DNA of 36,323 nucleotides from Hyella patelloides LEGE 07179 (GCF_900659865.1 NZ_LR213803.1:1-36323); one strand, 5' to 3'; shown: positions 26,566 through 35,659, counted from the stretch's first letter. Notes: generated by a model from the letters alone, not told the origin. A program made the numbers and translations.

Positions 26566-26670
26566 GTCCACAGATGAACGCAGATGTCTTGGTGCGCGAT
26601 GCGGAGCGAGTCCTTTAGGGCGTTCCCTAGATGAGTTTTACTCATCGGGGTCGCACCGCAAACACAGATA
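26566..26670. repeat. Composite dispersed repeat upstream of the hypothetical gene
   Basis: It begins with CCACAGATGAACGCAGATGT, then an inner unit bounded by GGTGCG and CGCACC that includes GCGGAGCGAGTCCTTTAGGG, and ends with CGCAAACACAGATA. The motif TCCTTTAGGGCG also occurs in the repeat at 31724-31793. Confidence 0.65.
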
Positions 26671-26702
26671 ATTTATTGGTTTGGTTATTACTTGTTAACT
26701 AT

Positions 26703-29372
26703 TTACTGATTCTGAATATATTCCCCACTTTGCTGAATTAACTTGGCAACTAATCCCGTCCAGCCTGTTTGATGATTTGCGCCAATTCCTGCGCCATTAT
26801 CACCGTGAAAATATTCGTGAAATAGGATTAAATCTTGCCAATGAGTATCGTTTTGAAACTGCTCAATTCCGCCGTACAAAGGTCGTTTTTGAGCGCGACT
26901 TTTGAGGAAAATTTTTGTTAGTCGGGAAGAAATTTCTTGAGAGACTTCCCATAAATTCATCATTTTCCCCGAACCAGTGGGACATTCAACTTTGAAATCA
27001 TCACCAAGATAATGATGGAACTTTTGTAATGATTCAATCAATAAATAATTTACTGGCATCCAAACAGGCCCTCGCCAATTCGAGTTACCGCCAAATAAAC
27101 CGCTACTGGATTCGGCTGGTTCGTAGCTTACCTTATTGGCATCTCCGTTGACATGAAAAGTATAGGGATTATCTTTGTGGAAACGAGACAACGCACGGAT
27201 GCCATAATCTCCAAAAAATTCGTCTTCATCAAGGAGTTTTTCTAGAATGCGTCGTAATTTATCCTCTGGTTCAAAGCGATCTAAAGTAACATAACAAAGA
27301 GCTAGCATTCTCCTTGCGCCTAATCCTGTTGTTTCCATACAGGCGACATTTTTCTTTAACTCAGTGCGGTTGTTGATAAACCATTCCAATCTTCGCTTAA
27401 AAACGGGAAGTTTATTGAGGACTTCTGGTTCGAGAGTAGTAACGGCAAACAGAGGAATCAAACCCACCATCGATCGCACTTTTAAACGGACTCTCTCCCC
27501 GTTAGGTAGATGCAGTACATCATAGAAAAAACCATCCTCGTTATCCCAAAGCTGAGTTTTTTCATCGCCAATATGGTTCATGGCATCTGCAATATACAGA
27601 AAATGCTCAAAAAACTTGGTTGCCATGTCTTCATAGACAGGGTTTTCTAATGCCAACTCTAGGGCAATTGTCAGCATATTGAGGGAATACATTGCCATCC
27701 AGCTTGTACCGTCTGCTTGTTCGATATAGCCTCCAGTGGGTAAAGGAGAACTGCGATCGAATACCCCAATATTATCTAGTCCTAAAAAGCCCCCTTCAAA
27801 GATATTATTTCCTTCAGTATCCTTGCGATTTACCCACCAAGTAAAGTTAAGCAGTAATTTCTGAAAGACTCTTTCTAAAAAAAGGCGATCGCCTTTTCCC
27901 GTTCTTTTTTCTTCAATCTTATACACTCGCCAAGTTGCCCAAGCGTGTACAGGTGGGTTAACATCCCCGAATGCCCACTCATAAGCAGGAATCTGTCCGT
28001 TGGGGTGCATATACCACTCCCGCGTCATTATATCTAACTGATATTTGGCAAAGTCGGGATCGACTAGGGCAATGGGCAAACAGTGAAAAGCTAAATCCCA
28101 AGCAGCATACCAAGGATATTCCCATTTATCAGGCATGGAGATAATATCTTCATTATCTAGATGAATCCATTGATGGTTGCGTCCTTTTTTTCTCTCTGGT
28201 GGTGGTGCGGGTTGGGTAGGATCGCCATTTAGCCAGCGATCGATATCGAATTTATAGTATTGTTTACTCCATAACATTCCTGCAAAGGCTTGTCTTTGGA
28301 TATTTACTAAATCGTCGTTTAAGGTAGAGGTATTAATCTTTTGATAAAATTCATCTGCTTCATTGAGGCGAGTTTTAAAGATAGTATCGAATTCATTACC
28401 CAAAGGTTCAGTTAAATTGGGTCGATCGCTTAATCGCAGTTTAATTACTTTAGTTTCTTCCGGTGCAATAGTTAATTGATAGTGAGGAGAAAATTTAGTT
28501 CCGATCTTGTTAGGATTAACCGCATCTTTTTCACCATTAACGATATAATTATTAATCCCATCTTTGGCATATTTAGAGCCATTATCGTAATTGAATATTC
28601 GCTGATAATTAGTTTCGTTTTCAGTAAATAGTAATTCTGGATCGCCTTGACAATAGAAATAATAATCCCCTTGTTCGGGATGATAGGTTTTAATTTGAAT
28701 ATTGGGCGAATGGCCATTCGCCCCTACACTAATTTTGGGTTTGAGGGTGTCTTTGTCCCAAGACCAGATATTGCGAAACCATAATGTTGGTAATAAATTT
28801 AATGTTTGTGATTCGGAACTATGATTAACAACAGTAATTTTAATCAAGATATCTTCTGGAGTATTTTTGACATATTCAACAAAAACATCGTAGTAATTGT
28901 TATCATCAAATACTCCTGTATCTAATAATTCATATTCCATCCCCCTTCTTCCTATAGTGCGATTTTCTGCTTCTAGTTCGGCGTAAGGAAATTCTACTTG
29001 AGGATATTTGTATAACCCTTTCATATAAGAATGAGTGGGGGTACTATCAAGATAAAAATAATAATCTTTGACATCTTCTCCATGATTACCCTGAGTACCA
29101 GTTAAACCATAAATGCGCTCTTTTAAAATTGAATCTTTGCCATTCCATAAAGCAACTGCAAAACACAAAAATTGCCTGTTATCGCTAATACCTAAAATGC
29201 CATCTTCTCCCCAACGATATGCACGAGAACGGGCTCGATCGTGGGAAAAGTAATCCCAAGCTTCTCCTGTGGCACTATAATCTTCTCTAACTGTTCCCCA
29301 CTGCCTTTCACTAAGGTAAGGACCCCATTTTTTCCAATCTTTTTGTTGTAATCGTGCGGATTCTTTAGTCAT
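26703..29372 (-). CDS. GH63-like (MGH1-type) glucosidase
   Basis: 889 aa, no signal peptide, so cytoplasmic. The N-terminal ~350 residues form a beta-sandwich domain ([34 protein letters not shown]); the C-terminal part is an (alpha/alpha)6 barrel. The likely catalytic acid is in [11 protein letters not shown] (residue ~425) and the likely base in [13 protein letters not shown] near residue ~850, before GWTGLV, the typical end of GH63-type enzymes. It probably hydrolyses a glucose- or glucosyl-containing cytoplasmic sugar, perhaps a compatible solute or glycogen fragment; the substrate is inferred only loosely. It lies 43 bp downstream of the debranching enzyme gene, in one operon. A 20-bp palindrome is inserted in frame (VGANGHSP, residue ~218). 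Confidence 0.87.
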   Translation of the reverse strand: MTKESARLQQKDWKKWGPYLSERQWGTVREDYSATGEAWDYFSHDRARSRAYRWGEDGILGISDNRQFLCFAVALWNGKDSILKERIYGLTGTQGNHGEDVKDYYFYLDSTPTHSYMKGLYKYPQVEFPYAELEAENRTIGRRGMEYELLDTGVFDDNNYYDVFVEYVKNTPEDILIKITVVNHSSESQTLNLLPTLWFRNIWSWDKDTLKPKISVGANGHSPNIQIKTYHPEQGDYYFYCQGDPELLFTENETNYQRIFNYDNGSKYAKDGINNYIVNGEKDAVNPNKIGTKFSPHYQLTIAPEETKVIKLRLSDRPNLTEPLGNEFDTIFKTRLNEADEFYQKINTSTLNDDLVNIQRQAFAGMLWSKQYYKFDIDRWLNGDPTQPAPPPERKKGRNHQWIHLDNEDIISMPDKWEYPWYAAWDLAFHCLPIALVDPDFAKYQLDIMTREWYMHPNGQIPAYEWAFGDVNPPVHAWATWRVYKIEEKRTGKGDRLFLERVFQKLLLNFTWWVNRKDTEGNNIFEGGFLGLDNIGVFDRSSPLPTGGYIEQADGTSWMAMYSLNMLTIALELALENPVYEDMATKFFEHFLYIADAMNHIGDEKTQLWDNEDGFFYDVLHLPNGERVRLKVRSMVGLIPLFAVTTLEPEVLNKLPVFKRRLEWFINNRTELKKNVACMETTGLGARRMLALCYVTLDRFEPEDKLRRILEKLLDEDEFFGDYGIRALSRFHKDNPYTFHVNGDANKVSYEPAESSSGLFGGNSNWRGPVWMPVNYLLIESLQKFHHYLGDDFKVECPTGSGKMMNLWEVSQEISSRLTKIFLKSRAQKRPLYGGIEQFQNDTHWQDLILFHEYFHGDNGAGIGANHQTGWTGLVAKLIQQSGEYIQNQ
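28704..28723. repeat. Perfect 20-bp palindrome inside the glucosidase frame
   Basis: GGGCGAATGG/CCATTCGCCC is a perfect palindrome, read as part of VGANGHSPN. It belongs to the same class as the imperfect palindrome at 10747-10767. Confidence 0.75.
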
Positions 29373-29380
29373 GGTTTTTG

Positions 29381-29436
29381 TTAATTGTTAGTTGCTAGTT
29401 ATTAGTTATTGATGGCTAATTGTTAATTGTTATCAG
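29381..29436. repeat. Heptamer array between debranching enzyme and glucosidase genes
   Basis: Eight consecutive 7-mers: TTAATTG, TTAGTTG, CTAGTTA, TTAGTTA, TTGATGG, CTAATTG, TTAATTG, TTATCAG. The array starts 8 bp before the glucosidase start codon and runs into the last codons of the debranching enzyme (ITINN). Confidence 0.65.
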
Positions 29437-31551
29437 CCAACTTCTTAATACTTCTGCTACACTCCACGCTTGGGCAAAACAACCTCTAGGGGTAAAAGGT
29501 GCATCTCCATCAAAAATTTCGCTGATGCTGCCAATGCAACCATCCCGTAAATGGTTAGCCATTGGTAACAGAAAACTACGAGCCAGTTCAGGATTTTTAT
29601 ATACTCGCAAGTGAGCTTGAATAAAATGACCGATTAACCAACCCCAAGTAGTACCTTGGTGATAACTACCATCTCGTTGTAATTGGTTTCCCCCATAGAT
29701 TCCGACATAATCGGGGTTATCTGTAGCTAAAGAAAGCAATCCATAAGAAGTTAATAATTTTTGTCCGACTTTATCTACCACCATTCTCTGTTGTTCTGGT
29801 TGTAGGGGTGATTCTATAGGGGCGTTTCGCGAAATGCCCCTATCGGGTAATGACACAGCAAAAATTTGATTCGGACGAAAACTCGTATCATTGCCATCAG
29901 GAGAATCAATTACGTCGTAGCAATAACCACCCTCTTCATACCAAAACTTAGAGAAATGCGATCGCGTATTATCTACCATTTCTTGATATTTACTGGCAGA
30001 TTTACTTAAAATATCTGAAAAATAATCTATACAGACTAAAGCATTATACCAAAGGGCATTTACCTCTACAGGCTTACCAATACGAGGTGTAACTACCCAA
30101 TCTCCCACTTTGGCATCCATCCAAGTAAGTTGCACTCCCGATTCGCCAGCATAGAGTAAGCCATCATCATCCATCTTGATGTTGTAGCGAGTACCCTTGA
30201 TATGCCAATCGATAATTTCAGCTAGTAAAGGGAATAATTCTACAAGTAATTCTCGATCTTTTGTAGCAGCGTAGTAAGCTCGAATCGCCTCAAAATACCA
30301 TAGAGTAGCATCTACAGTATTGTAATGGGGAGTTTCCCCAGCATCGGGAAACACATTAGGTAACATTCCTTTGTCTATATATTTAGCAAAAGTGCGAAGA
30401 ATAGTTTTAGCAATGTCATAACGCCCTGTAGAGATGGTTAATCCTGGTAAAGAAATCATGGTATCTCTACCCCAGTCAGTAAACCAAGGATAGCCCGCAA
30501 TAATCGTTTTTCCTTCTGGATTATCAGTTAACGGACGATCTACAATAAATTGCTCTGTTGCTAAGACTAATTGTTCGATCCAATGATTGGGGTTTGGGTT
30601 GTCGGGTGTAGGGTTTAGGGAATTAGAATCATAAAAAAGATCGATCAATTGGCGATCGCGTTCTGTTTTTTTCTGTTGGCTTTTCTCCCCGATCTGATTA
30701 TTTCCCCATGTTTTGCGATATTCTCCCGCACTCCATCTATCGGATGTACTGGCAATAATGGTTAGAGAATCTCCTGGCTGTAAGATAACACTGCCAGTGC
30801 TAGCTAGCAAATGATCTTCCGTAGCATCCAACCCACGATATTCTTCTACTGCAAGAGCAAAGTTTTGATACCAAGTATTATCGATCGACCAATTAAAGTT
30901 ATTAGACCAATTTTTCGTAATTGCAGAGATGTATAAATTTTCAGCATTGGGAAAAGCTTTGACTCTTAAACTATAAATGCCTCCTCCATCTGTTTTTTCT
31001 GATTCTGTTTCTGGGGGACGAAGAGGAATTGCACGAGAATTAATAGCAGATCCTGTTGGCAAATCTTTAACATGAGTACCACCGTGATAATCGCGATAGT
31101 TAACCAATGCTTTGAGAGATAAATTTAAAGGCTGACTACCTCGCTTATAGCTATAGCGAATATAAGTGGTATTTTCTCCCTGCTGCATCCAGATTCGTTT
31201 TTCCAGTAACCCATCAGCAAAAGCAAAATGCCAAACGGGGGTTGTTCCCTCTAAATGAAAACTCTCTATATTTAGATATCCTTCGGGTGCAACTGTGCCA
31301 TCTGCCCAACGATTAGTTGATAAATCGTAAAATTGTCCGTTGTAATTAACAGTTTCATCTAGTTTAGTTAGTAGTAAAGTTCTAGCTACAGGTGGTTTTA
31401 ACGCACCTACAAGCAAGCCATGATAGTGTCTAGTCAAGACACCCGATATTGTGCCTGAAGCGAAACCGCCAATACCGTTGGTAATTAACCATTCTCGGGA
31501 CTCCGCAATCTTCGGATTGTTACATACTTCTCGTCCAAACTTGAGATTCAT
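29416..31551 (-). CDS. Glycogen debranching enzyme / amylo-alpha-1,6-glucosidase (GDE type)
   Basis: 711 aa, first gene of a two-gene operon. The N-terminal GDE_N domain (residues ~10-300) starts EWLITNGIGGFASGTISGVL, followed by HGLLVGALKPPVARTLLLTK. The C-terminal GDE_C (GH133-type) alpha/alpha barrel begins at ~350 with the signature IIAGYPWFTDWGRDTMISLPGL and continues with LPNVFPDAGETPHYNTVDAT and EVNALWYNALV. Such enzymes cleave alpha-1,6 branches of glycogen. It has no signal peptide. The downstream glucosidase would act on released sugars. A palindrome is inserted in frame (GISRNAPI, residue ~575). Confidence 0.92.
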   Translation of the reverse strand: MNLKFGREVCNNPKIAESREWLITNGIGGFASGTISGVLTRHYHGLLVGALKPPVARTLLLTKLDETVNYNGQFYDLSTNRWADGTVAPEGYLNIESFHLEGTTPVWHFAFADGLLEKRIWMQQGENTTYIRYSYKRGSQPLNLSLKALVNYRDYHGGTHVKDLPTGSAINSRAIPLRPPETESEKTDGGGIYSLRVKAFPNAENLYISAITKNWSNNFNWSIDNTWYQNFALAVEEYRGLDATEDHLLASTGSVILQPGDSLTIIASTSDRWSAGEYRKTWGNNQIGEKSQQKKTERDRQLIDLFYDSNSLNPTPDNPNPNHWIEQLVLATEQFIVDRPLTDNPEGKTIIAGYPWFTDWGRDTMISLPGLTISTGRYDIAKTILRTFAKYIDKGMLPNVFPDAGETPHYNTVDATLWYFEAIRAYYAATKDRELLVELFPLLAEIIDWHIKGTRYNIKMDDDGLLYAGESGVQLTWMDAKVGDWVVTPRIGKPVEVNALWYNALVCIDYFSDILSKSASKYQEMVDNTRSHFSKFWYEEGGYCYDVIDSPDGNDTSFRPNQIFAVSLPDRGISRNAPIESPLQPEQQRMVVDKVGQKLLTSYGLLSLATDNPDYVGIYGGNQLQRDGSYHQGTTWGWLIGHFIQAHLRVYKNPELARSFLLPMANHLRDGCIGSISEIFDGDAPFTPRGCFAQAWSVAEVLRSWLITINN
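29816..29843. repeat. 28-bp palindrome inside the debranching enzyme frame
   Basis: Arms ATAGGGGCGTTTCG and CGAAATGCCCCTAT pair with one G-T wobble around CGCG. It is translated as part of GISRNAPI. A half copy is at 16978-16996. Confidence 0.7.
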
Positions 31552-31723
31552 TATCTATATCCGATGGTTGATGGTTTAAATTTATAGTCCGTATCTGAAA
31601 AAAAACTGAAAAAGTTATTAATTGTTATTTATCAATTTATTTACTAATTATTAGGCGTTCATAATTTGTCTATCATTTCTACATCAAAATTTGGCGTTGG
31701 TAATTTGATGTATGACGTACATA

Positions 31724-31793
31724 AGCAAGACTTGCCCATGTCGAGGAAACCTTATCCGAAGGTGTATCCTTTAGGGCGACGGGCTTCCTTGCT
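31724..31793. repeat. Dispersed repeat with the TCCTTTAGGGCG motif
   Basis: Bounded by GCAAG and CTTGC and containing GGTGTATCCTTTAGGGCGAC. It shares its core with the repeat at 26566-26670. Confidence 0.55.
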
Positions 31794-31809
31794 CAATGTT
31801 TCTGTTCGT

Positions 31810-31848
31810 AGCTTGGAGCTTCAAAGCTCTAAGCTCTAAGTTTTTTTA
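31810..31848 (+). terminator. Hairpin with T run (terminator-like)
   Basis: AGCTTGGAGCTT-CA-AAGCTCTAAGCT pairs with one mismatch and is followed, after five bases, by TTTTTTT. No plus-strand gene ends here, so it may instead be a repeat, or the end of a small RNA. Confidence 0.4.
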
Positions 31849-32230
31849 AGAAGAGTACAGTATGAAAATTTAAAAATCATACCTTGATTCACCAACGCCC
31901 AAAATTTTTAGAGGAATCCCAAAGCGATCGCTATTTTTGACTTAATCTTGACCAATATATTAAGAGGTTATTGTTGCAAATTACTAATTAAGAAATTTTG
32001 ACCTGCGTAAGGTGGGCTTAAAAACCTTACTCAATTCCAAAAATTGCATTAAAACGATGCTTTTATGTTATTAAAGAGCCGATCGTACATTAAAGATCGG
32101 GAAAAGTGTTGTCAAAAACACAAAATACTGTTAATTTCAGATGGTATTTTCTAACGAGTCAACCCTAGTTATAAACGTTTGTATCTTATGATGCTTTAAA
32201 GTTTGACTTGAGGGTTATTCTCAATTTTAG

Positions 32231-32239
32231 GTGTGAGGA
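32231..32239 (+). promoter_or_regulatory. Candidate Yfr1 sRNA target at the porin ribosome-binding site
   Basis: GTGTGAGGA is the exact reverse complement of nine of the eleven bases of the conserved Yfr1 loop ACTCCTCACAC. It overlaps the Shine-Dalgarno GAGGAA (32235-32240), 8 bp from the ATG at 32248. In Prochlorococcus, Yfr1 pairs with outer-membrane porin (som) leaders. Yfr1 itself is not in the window. Confidence 0.5.
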
Positions 32240-32247
32240 AAAGTAAA

Positions 32248-33909
32248 ATGAGATCTAAGTTAAGAGCTTCTTTCTGGAGTAGTTCTGCGGTTTTTGGTGC
32301 AACTTTATTAGCTTTCAGCACCCCTGTACTATCTCAAGAAGCAAATTCCGCGTTTTTTGACGAGTCTCTACAATACAACGACCCCTTATTAACCAACAGG
32401 GATGATGTTGATAGCGACCCCATGAACCAGGTAACCAATGTCAATCAACTACAAGATGTATCCCCCGCAGACTGGGCTTATGAAGCATTACGTTCTCTCG
32501 TAGATCGTTATGGTTGTATCGCAGGTTTCCCCAACCAAACTTATCGTGGAAATCAAGCTTTAAGTCGCTATGAATTCGCTGCTGGTCTAAACAGTTGTCT
32601 GAACCAAATCGAGCGTTTAATTGCCTCTTCTGAAGCAGTTGTCAGAGAAGATGTTGATACTATCAATCGTTTAACCCAAGAATTTGAAGCCGAGTTAGCC
32701 ACTATTAGCGGTAGAATTGACAATCTTGAAGGTCGTACTGCTTTCTTAGAAGATAATCAGTTTTCTACCACTACCAAATTGGTCGGGGAAGTAGCTTTCA
32801 CGCTAGCTGGTGCTTTTGGAGAAGAAGAAGCTACAGATTTTTTTGATGATGATATAGATGAAGAAAGCCCCGATCTCGATTCTCAAATTGTCTTTACCGA
32901 TAAAGTTCGTCTGCAATTAGTCAGCAGTTTTACAGGACGAGATCAATTAATAACTCGTCTGAGTGCAGCCAATATTGGTAACTCCTTCCAAGATGAGACT
33001 GGTACAAGAGAAGGTCGTTTTGCCCATGATTTTGGAGTACCTGACAATGACGTAGTAATCGATCGCTTACACTATACTTTTGGTTTACTTGATGGCGATT
33101 TGCAAGTCACCACAATGGCAGTATTAGCTGGTCATCATTTCTATGCAGAAGCCTTTAATGATGGTTTAAACAGTGGTGGTGGTGCTACTGGTGGTTTAAC
33201 TCGTTTTTCTGAACGTAGCCCAATATATCGCCAAGGTATTACTCGTAGCTCTGCTGGTCTAGGCTTACGCTATAGTTTAGGAGAAAAATTTGAAATTTCT
33301 GCGGGATATATCGCTCCTGGTGCTAGCGACCCCGATGAAGGTGCTGGTTTATTTAACGGTACTTACTCTGCAATGGGTCAGTTCGTCTTTAAGCCTTATG
33401 AAAAACTAAAAGTAGGTGTATCCTACGTCAGAGGCTTCAACAACGATGGTGGTTCTACTCTTTGGGGTGGTACAGGTACAAATTTAGCTAGTCTCGGCTT
33501 CACTGAGTCTACTACCAGTAATACCTACGGCGCACAATTTCAATGGGATATAAGTTCCTTTCTTAGCTTACGCGGTTGGTTTGCTTACGCAGATATCAAT
33601 TTACTTGGTGATGGGGATGCCGATGTTATGACCTATGCTGGTGCTTTAGTTTTCCCTGACTTGGGTAAGCAAGGCAATCTAGGCGCACTTGTAGTAGGGG
33701 CAGAACCTTATCTTACCGATATTGAACTTGATAGTGGTAATGATAATTTTGCTGATGATATTCCTCTTCACGTAGAGGCTTTCTACAAATATCAACTCAA
33801 TGATAATATCTCTGTTACTCCTGGTGTTATCTGGCTCGCTAGCCCCAACCAAAATGCTGATAATGATGATATCTTCATCGGTGCTATCAGAACTACTTTT
33901 AGTTTCTAG
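32248..33909 (+). CDS. Iron-uptake porin (SLH-OprB family outer-membrane protein)
   Basis: Start chosen at ATG 32248 (MRSKLRASFWSSS) because GAGGAAA lies 8 bp before it; a GTG at 32233 is also in frame. 553 aa. A signal peptide ends near FSTPVLSQ. A short SLH domain follows (LQDVSPADWAYEALRSLVDRYG, PNQTYRGNQALSRYEFAAG), then a coiled coil (REDVDTINRLTQEFEAELA) and an OprB-type beta barrel ending with the outer-membrane Phe (AIRTTFSF). In cyanobacteria such proteins form the main outer-membrane channels, bind the cell wall via SLH, and some are linked to iron uptake. An acidic loop (FDDDIDEESPDLD) is unusual. A terminator follows. Confidence 0.93.
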   Translation: MRSKLRASFWSSSAVFGATLLAFSTPVLSQEANSAFFDESLQYNDPLLTNRDDVDSDPMNQVTNVNQLQDVSPADWAYEALRSLVDRYGCIAGFPNQTYRGNQALSRYEFAAGLNSCLNQIERLIASSEAVVREDVDTINRLTQEFEAELATISGRIDNLEGRTAFLEDNQFSTTTKLVGEVAFTLAGAFGEEEATDFFDDDIDEESPDLDSQIVFTDKVRLQLVSSFTGRDQLITRLSAANIGNSFQDETGTREGRFAHDFGVPDNDVVIDRLHYTFGLLDGDLQVTTMAVLAGHHFYAEAFNDGLNSGGGATGGLTRFSERSPIYRQGITRSSAGLGLRYSLGEKFEISAGYIAPGASDPDEGAGLFNGTYSAMGQFVFKPYEKLKVGVSYVRGFNNDGGSTLWGGTGTNLASLGFTESTTSNTYGAQFQWDISSFLSLRGWFAYADINLLGDGDADVMTYAGALVFPDLGKQGNLGALVVGAEPYLTDIELDSGNDNFADDIPLHVEAFYKYQLNDNISVTPGVIWLASPNQNADNDDIFIGAIRTTFSF

Positions 33910-33945
33910 GTTAAATAATTTTCAAGCTAGCAGTTTCTAAATAGT

Positions 33946-33986
33946 AAAGAGTGGGTAGTAGTTAATACTGCCGATTCTTTTTTGTA
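33946..33986 (+). terminator. Terminator of the porin gene
   Basis: AAAGAGTGGGTAGTA-GTTAA-TACTGCCGATTCTTT forms a 15-bp stem with one mismatch and wobbles, followed by TTTGTAG. It lies 36 bp after the porin stop. Confidence 0.75.
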
Positions 33987-34090
33987 GTGTTGCACAGTGA
34001 AACACGCCGTACAATTGGCTAAAGTTACACTAACTCATTACCGATGACACGCCCTAGTTACCATACATAAATTTATCAATTATTTGAAAA

Positions 34091-34162
34091 CTCCCCGGGT
34101 GGGATTCGAACCTACGACCAATCGGTTAACAGCCGACCGCTCTACCACTGAGCTACCGAGGA
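34091..34162 (-). tRNA. tRNA-Asn (GUU)
   Basis: 72 nt, read on the minus strand. The acceptor stem TCCTCGG/CCGGGGA plus discriminator G is intact. The D arm is TAGCTCAGTGGTAGAGC, the anticodon loop CTGTTAA gives GUU, and the T arm contains GGTTCGAATCC. The 3' CCA is not encoded. The gene is complete and should be functional. Confidence 0.97.
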
Positions 34163-34304
34163 TTGCTCATCACAATTACTAATCTTAGCGAAAGAAAAAC
34201 TATTTGGCAAGTCTTTTGGCGATTTTTTTTTGAGACTACCTAAAATTGCTAGTCCAAGGATATCTTAGAAAAGAAGAACTATCAATTACAATAAATAACC
34301 CCTC

Positions 34305-34802
34305 ATGCTGGCGGATCGTCGTAAGAACGTGTACCTTTCTTTTATTTCTACTGACTTACCTTTATGGAACATCATTGAGGGAAATGCCTCTTTGTACCAA
34401 AAAGATCGACATAAATTTCATTTATTGCTGAATCAGTACAATTTACCCCAATCATCTTATTCTAAAGACCCAACACCATCACTTGAAGGAGAAGACAAAA
34501 CTCCTAAAGGATTGCTGTGGCTGGAAGTTTCACCTTCTCGCGTAATTCTAACCATGCAAAGCAACGGTAGTTTTAGCTATCGTCACTTTTGGGAAAGAGG
34601 AGTTTATGGTATCAGTCGCTACTGGCTAAATGCCAATACACCAGAAAATAGTAGTTCTTTTCGTTTACGCAACTTTACTCGTTTCTTACAGTTTGATTGC
34701 GATCCTTTTCCTACCAGAGTCCAAATAGATTATGAGTTGTGGTCATCTCAGTTAAAACTAGGTTCTTATGTATTGCATTTAGACATCGATCGCGCTATTT
34801 AG
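34305..34802 (+). CDS. Hypothetical protein, function unknown
   Basis: 165 aa from ATG 34305; another frame overlapping its start (34246-34431) is a shadow. Central strands (GLLWLEVSPSRVILTMQ, FSYRHFWERGVYGISRYW) and a C-terminal half (RLRNFTRFLQFDCDPFPTRV, QIDYELWSSQLKLGSYVLHL) look like a compact soluble domain, with no signal peptide. I do not recognise a named family. It is convergent with ureB (9-bp gap), beside tRNA-Asn. Codon use resembles that of its neighbours. Confidence 0.7.
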   Translation: MLADRRKNVYLSFISTDLPLWNIIEGNASLYQKDRHKFHLLLNQYNLPQSSYSKDPTPSLEGEDKTPKGLLWLEVSPSRVILTMQSNGSFSYRHFWERGVYGISRYWLNANTPENSSSFRLRNFTRFLQFDCDPFPTRVQIDYELWSSQLKLGSYVLHLDIDRAI

Positions 34803-34811
34803 TAAATCAAA

Positions 34812-35117
34812 TCACAATTCACCATTCACCAAACCATTAAAGCCGTATACTTCACGACTTCCCGCAAAAGGTACTAAATTGACATCCTTTTCATCTCCTG
34901 GTTCAAATCTGACTGCTGTTCCCGCAGGGATATCTAAACGCATTCCTTTAGTTGTTTCTCGCTCAAACTGCAAAGCGGTATTGACTTCATAGAAATGAAA
35001 ATGAGAACCTACTTGAATAGGGCGATCGCCTGTATTAGCAACCGTTATCGTAATAGTCTCTTTTCCTTGATTGAGTTCGATGCTACCACTGCGGGTAATT
35101 ATTTCACCTGGAATCAT
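34812..35117 (-). CDS. ureB: Urease subunit beta
   Basis: 101 aa, the usual length for the separate beta subunit. Diagnostic segments are [52 protein letters not shown] and [19 protein letters not shown]. It pairs with UreA and the catalytic UreC to hydrolyse urea to ammonia and carbamate. A heptamer array ends four bases before the ATG, leaving no Shine-Dalgarno; expression may rely on leaderless-like or coupled initiation. ureC is not downstream: the next gene is convergent and unrelated. Confidence 0.96.
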   Translation of the reverse strand: MIPGEIITRSGSIELNQGKETITITVANTGDRPIQVGSHFHFYEVNTALQFERETTKGMRLDIPAGTAVRFEPGDEKDVNLVPFAGSREVYGFNGLVNGEL

Positions 35118-35120
35118 ATT

Positions 35121-35155
35121 AGTTATCAGTTATTAGTTATCAGTTATCAGTTACT
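35121..35155. repeat. Heptamer array immediately upstream of ureB
   Basis: Five consecutive 7-mers: AGTTATC, AGTTATT, AGTTATC, AGTTATC, AGTTACT. The array begins 4 bp before the ureB start codon and occupies the place of a ribosome-binding site. Confidence 0.75.
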
Positions 35156-35172
35156 CTAACTTTTGACCAACG

Positions 35173-35215
35173 GTCACAGATTACTCCGCCTTCTAACGAT
35201 GTAGTAATCTGTGAC
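35173..35215. repeat. Perfect 13-bp stem inverted repeat between ureA and ureB
   Basis: The arms GTCACAGATTACT and AGTAATCTGTGAC are perfectly complementary around a 17-base loop. It may be a miniature element or an RNA structure in the ureA-ureB transcript. Confidence 0.75.
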
Positions 35216-35271
35216 TTTTGCGGTGCGACAAGAAATGAGGTTGCCTCATAAGCGCAAACGCGCACTGTTGA

Positions 35272-35299
35272 ATTCAGCCCTCATCATTCAGCCCTCATC
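35272..35299. repeat. Direct repeat, two 14-mers
   Basis: ATTCAGCCCTCATC is repeated twice back to back, ending just past the ureA stop codon region. Part of the repeat mosaic between ureA and ureB. Confidence 0.65.
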
Positions 35300-35308
35300 C
35301 TTTCTCTT

Positions 35309-35611
35309 TTACTGTATGGGATTGTGGACGGTGACTAATTTGGTTCCATCGGGGAAGGTGGCTTCTACTTGTACTTCAGGAATCATTTCTGGTACACCTT
35401 CTAATACCTCATCAGCAGTTAACAAGGTTGTGCCATAAGTCATTAATTCAGCAACGCTTCTTCCTTCTCTCGCGCCTTCTAAAATTGCTGCGGAAATGTA
35501 ACCTACTGCTTCGGGATAGTTAAGTTTTAAACCCTTGGCTTTGCGCCTTTCTGCTAGTAATCCAACAGTAAAAATTGTTAATTTATCTTGTTCTTGGGGT
35601 GATAGTTTCAT
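35309..35611 (-). CDS. ureA: Urease subunit gamma
   Basis: 100 aa, full length. It begins [31 protein letters not shown], the typical UreA N-terminus, and continues with [32 protein letters not shown] and [20 protein letters not shown]. It is a structural subunit of nickel urease. ureB follows 191 bp downstream on the same strand; these genes are normally only a few bases apart. No urease accessory gene is in the window. An upstream heptamer array starts 7 bp before its ATG. Confidence 0.96.
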   Translation of the reverse strand: MKLSPQEQDKLTIFTVGLLAERRKAKGLKLNYPEAVGYISAAILEGAREGRSVAELMTYGTTLLTADEVLEGVPEMIPEVQVEATFPDGTKLVTVHNPIQ

Positions 35612-35617
35612 CTATTC

Positions 35618-35659
35618 AGTAAGCAGTAATTAGTAAGCAGTAATCAGTAGGCAGTAATT
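35618..35659. repeat. Heptamer array immediately upstream of ureA
   Basis: Six consecutive 7-mers: AGTAAGC, AGTAATT, AGTAAGC, AGTAATC, AGTAGGC, AGTAATT. It begins 7 bp before the ureA start codon. Confidence 0.75.

Larger units (their letters stand above)
31552..32247. other. Intergenic region before the porin gene, about 700 bp, no gene
   Basis: It contains the dispersed repeat at 31724-31793, a hairpin at 31810-31848, a HIP1 site near 31925 and the porin leader. TATGAT near 32187 could be a porin -10 element, without a convincing -35. No protein-like frame. Confidence 0.5.

Noticed and set aside
28472-28717. 81-codon minus-strand frame
   Set aside because: Same-strand alternative frame inside the glucosidase gene.
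34246-34431. 61-codon frame before the 34305 gene
   Set aside because: It overlaps the start of the better-supported 165-residue frame and has no protein-like character.
35211-35438. 75-codon plus-strand frame
   Set aside because: Antisense to ureA and the repeat mosaic.
35121-35659. CRISPR array near the urease genes
   Set aside because: The units are contiguous seven-base repeats without spacers, and no cas gene is present.
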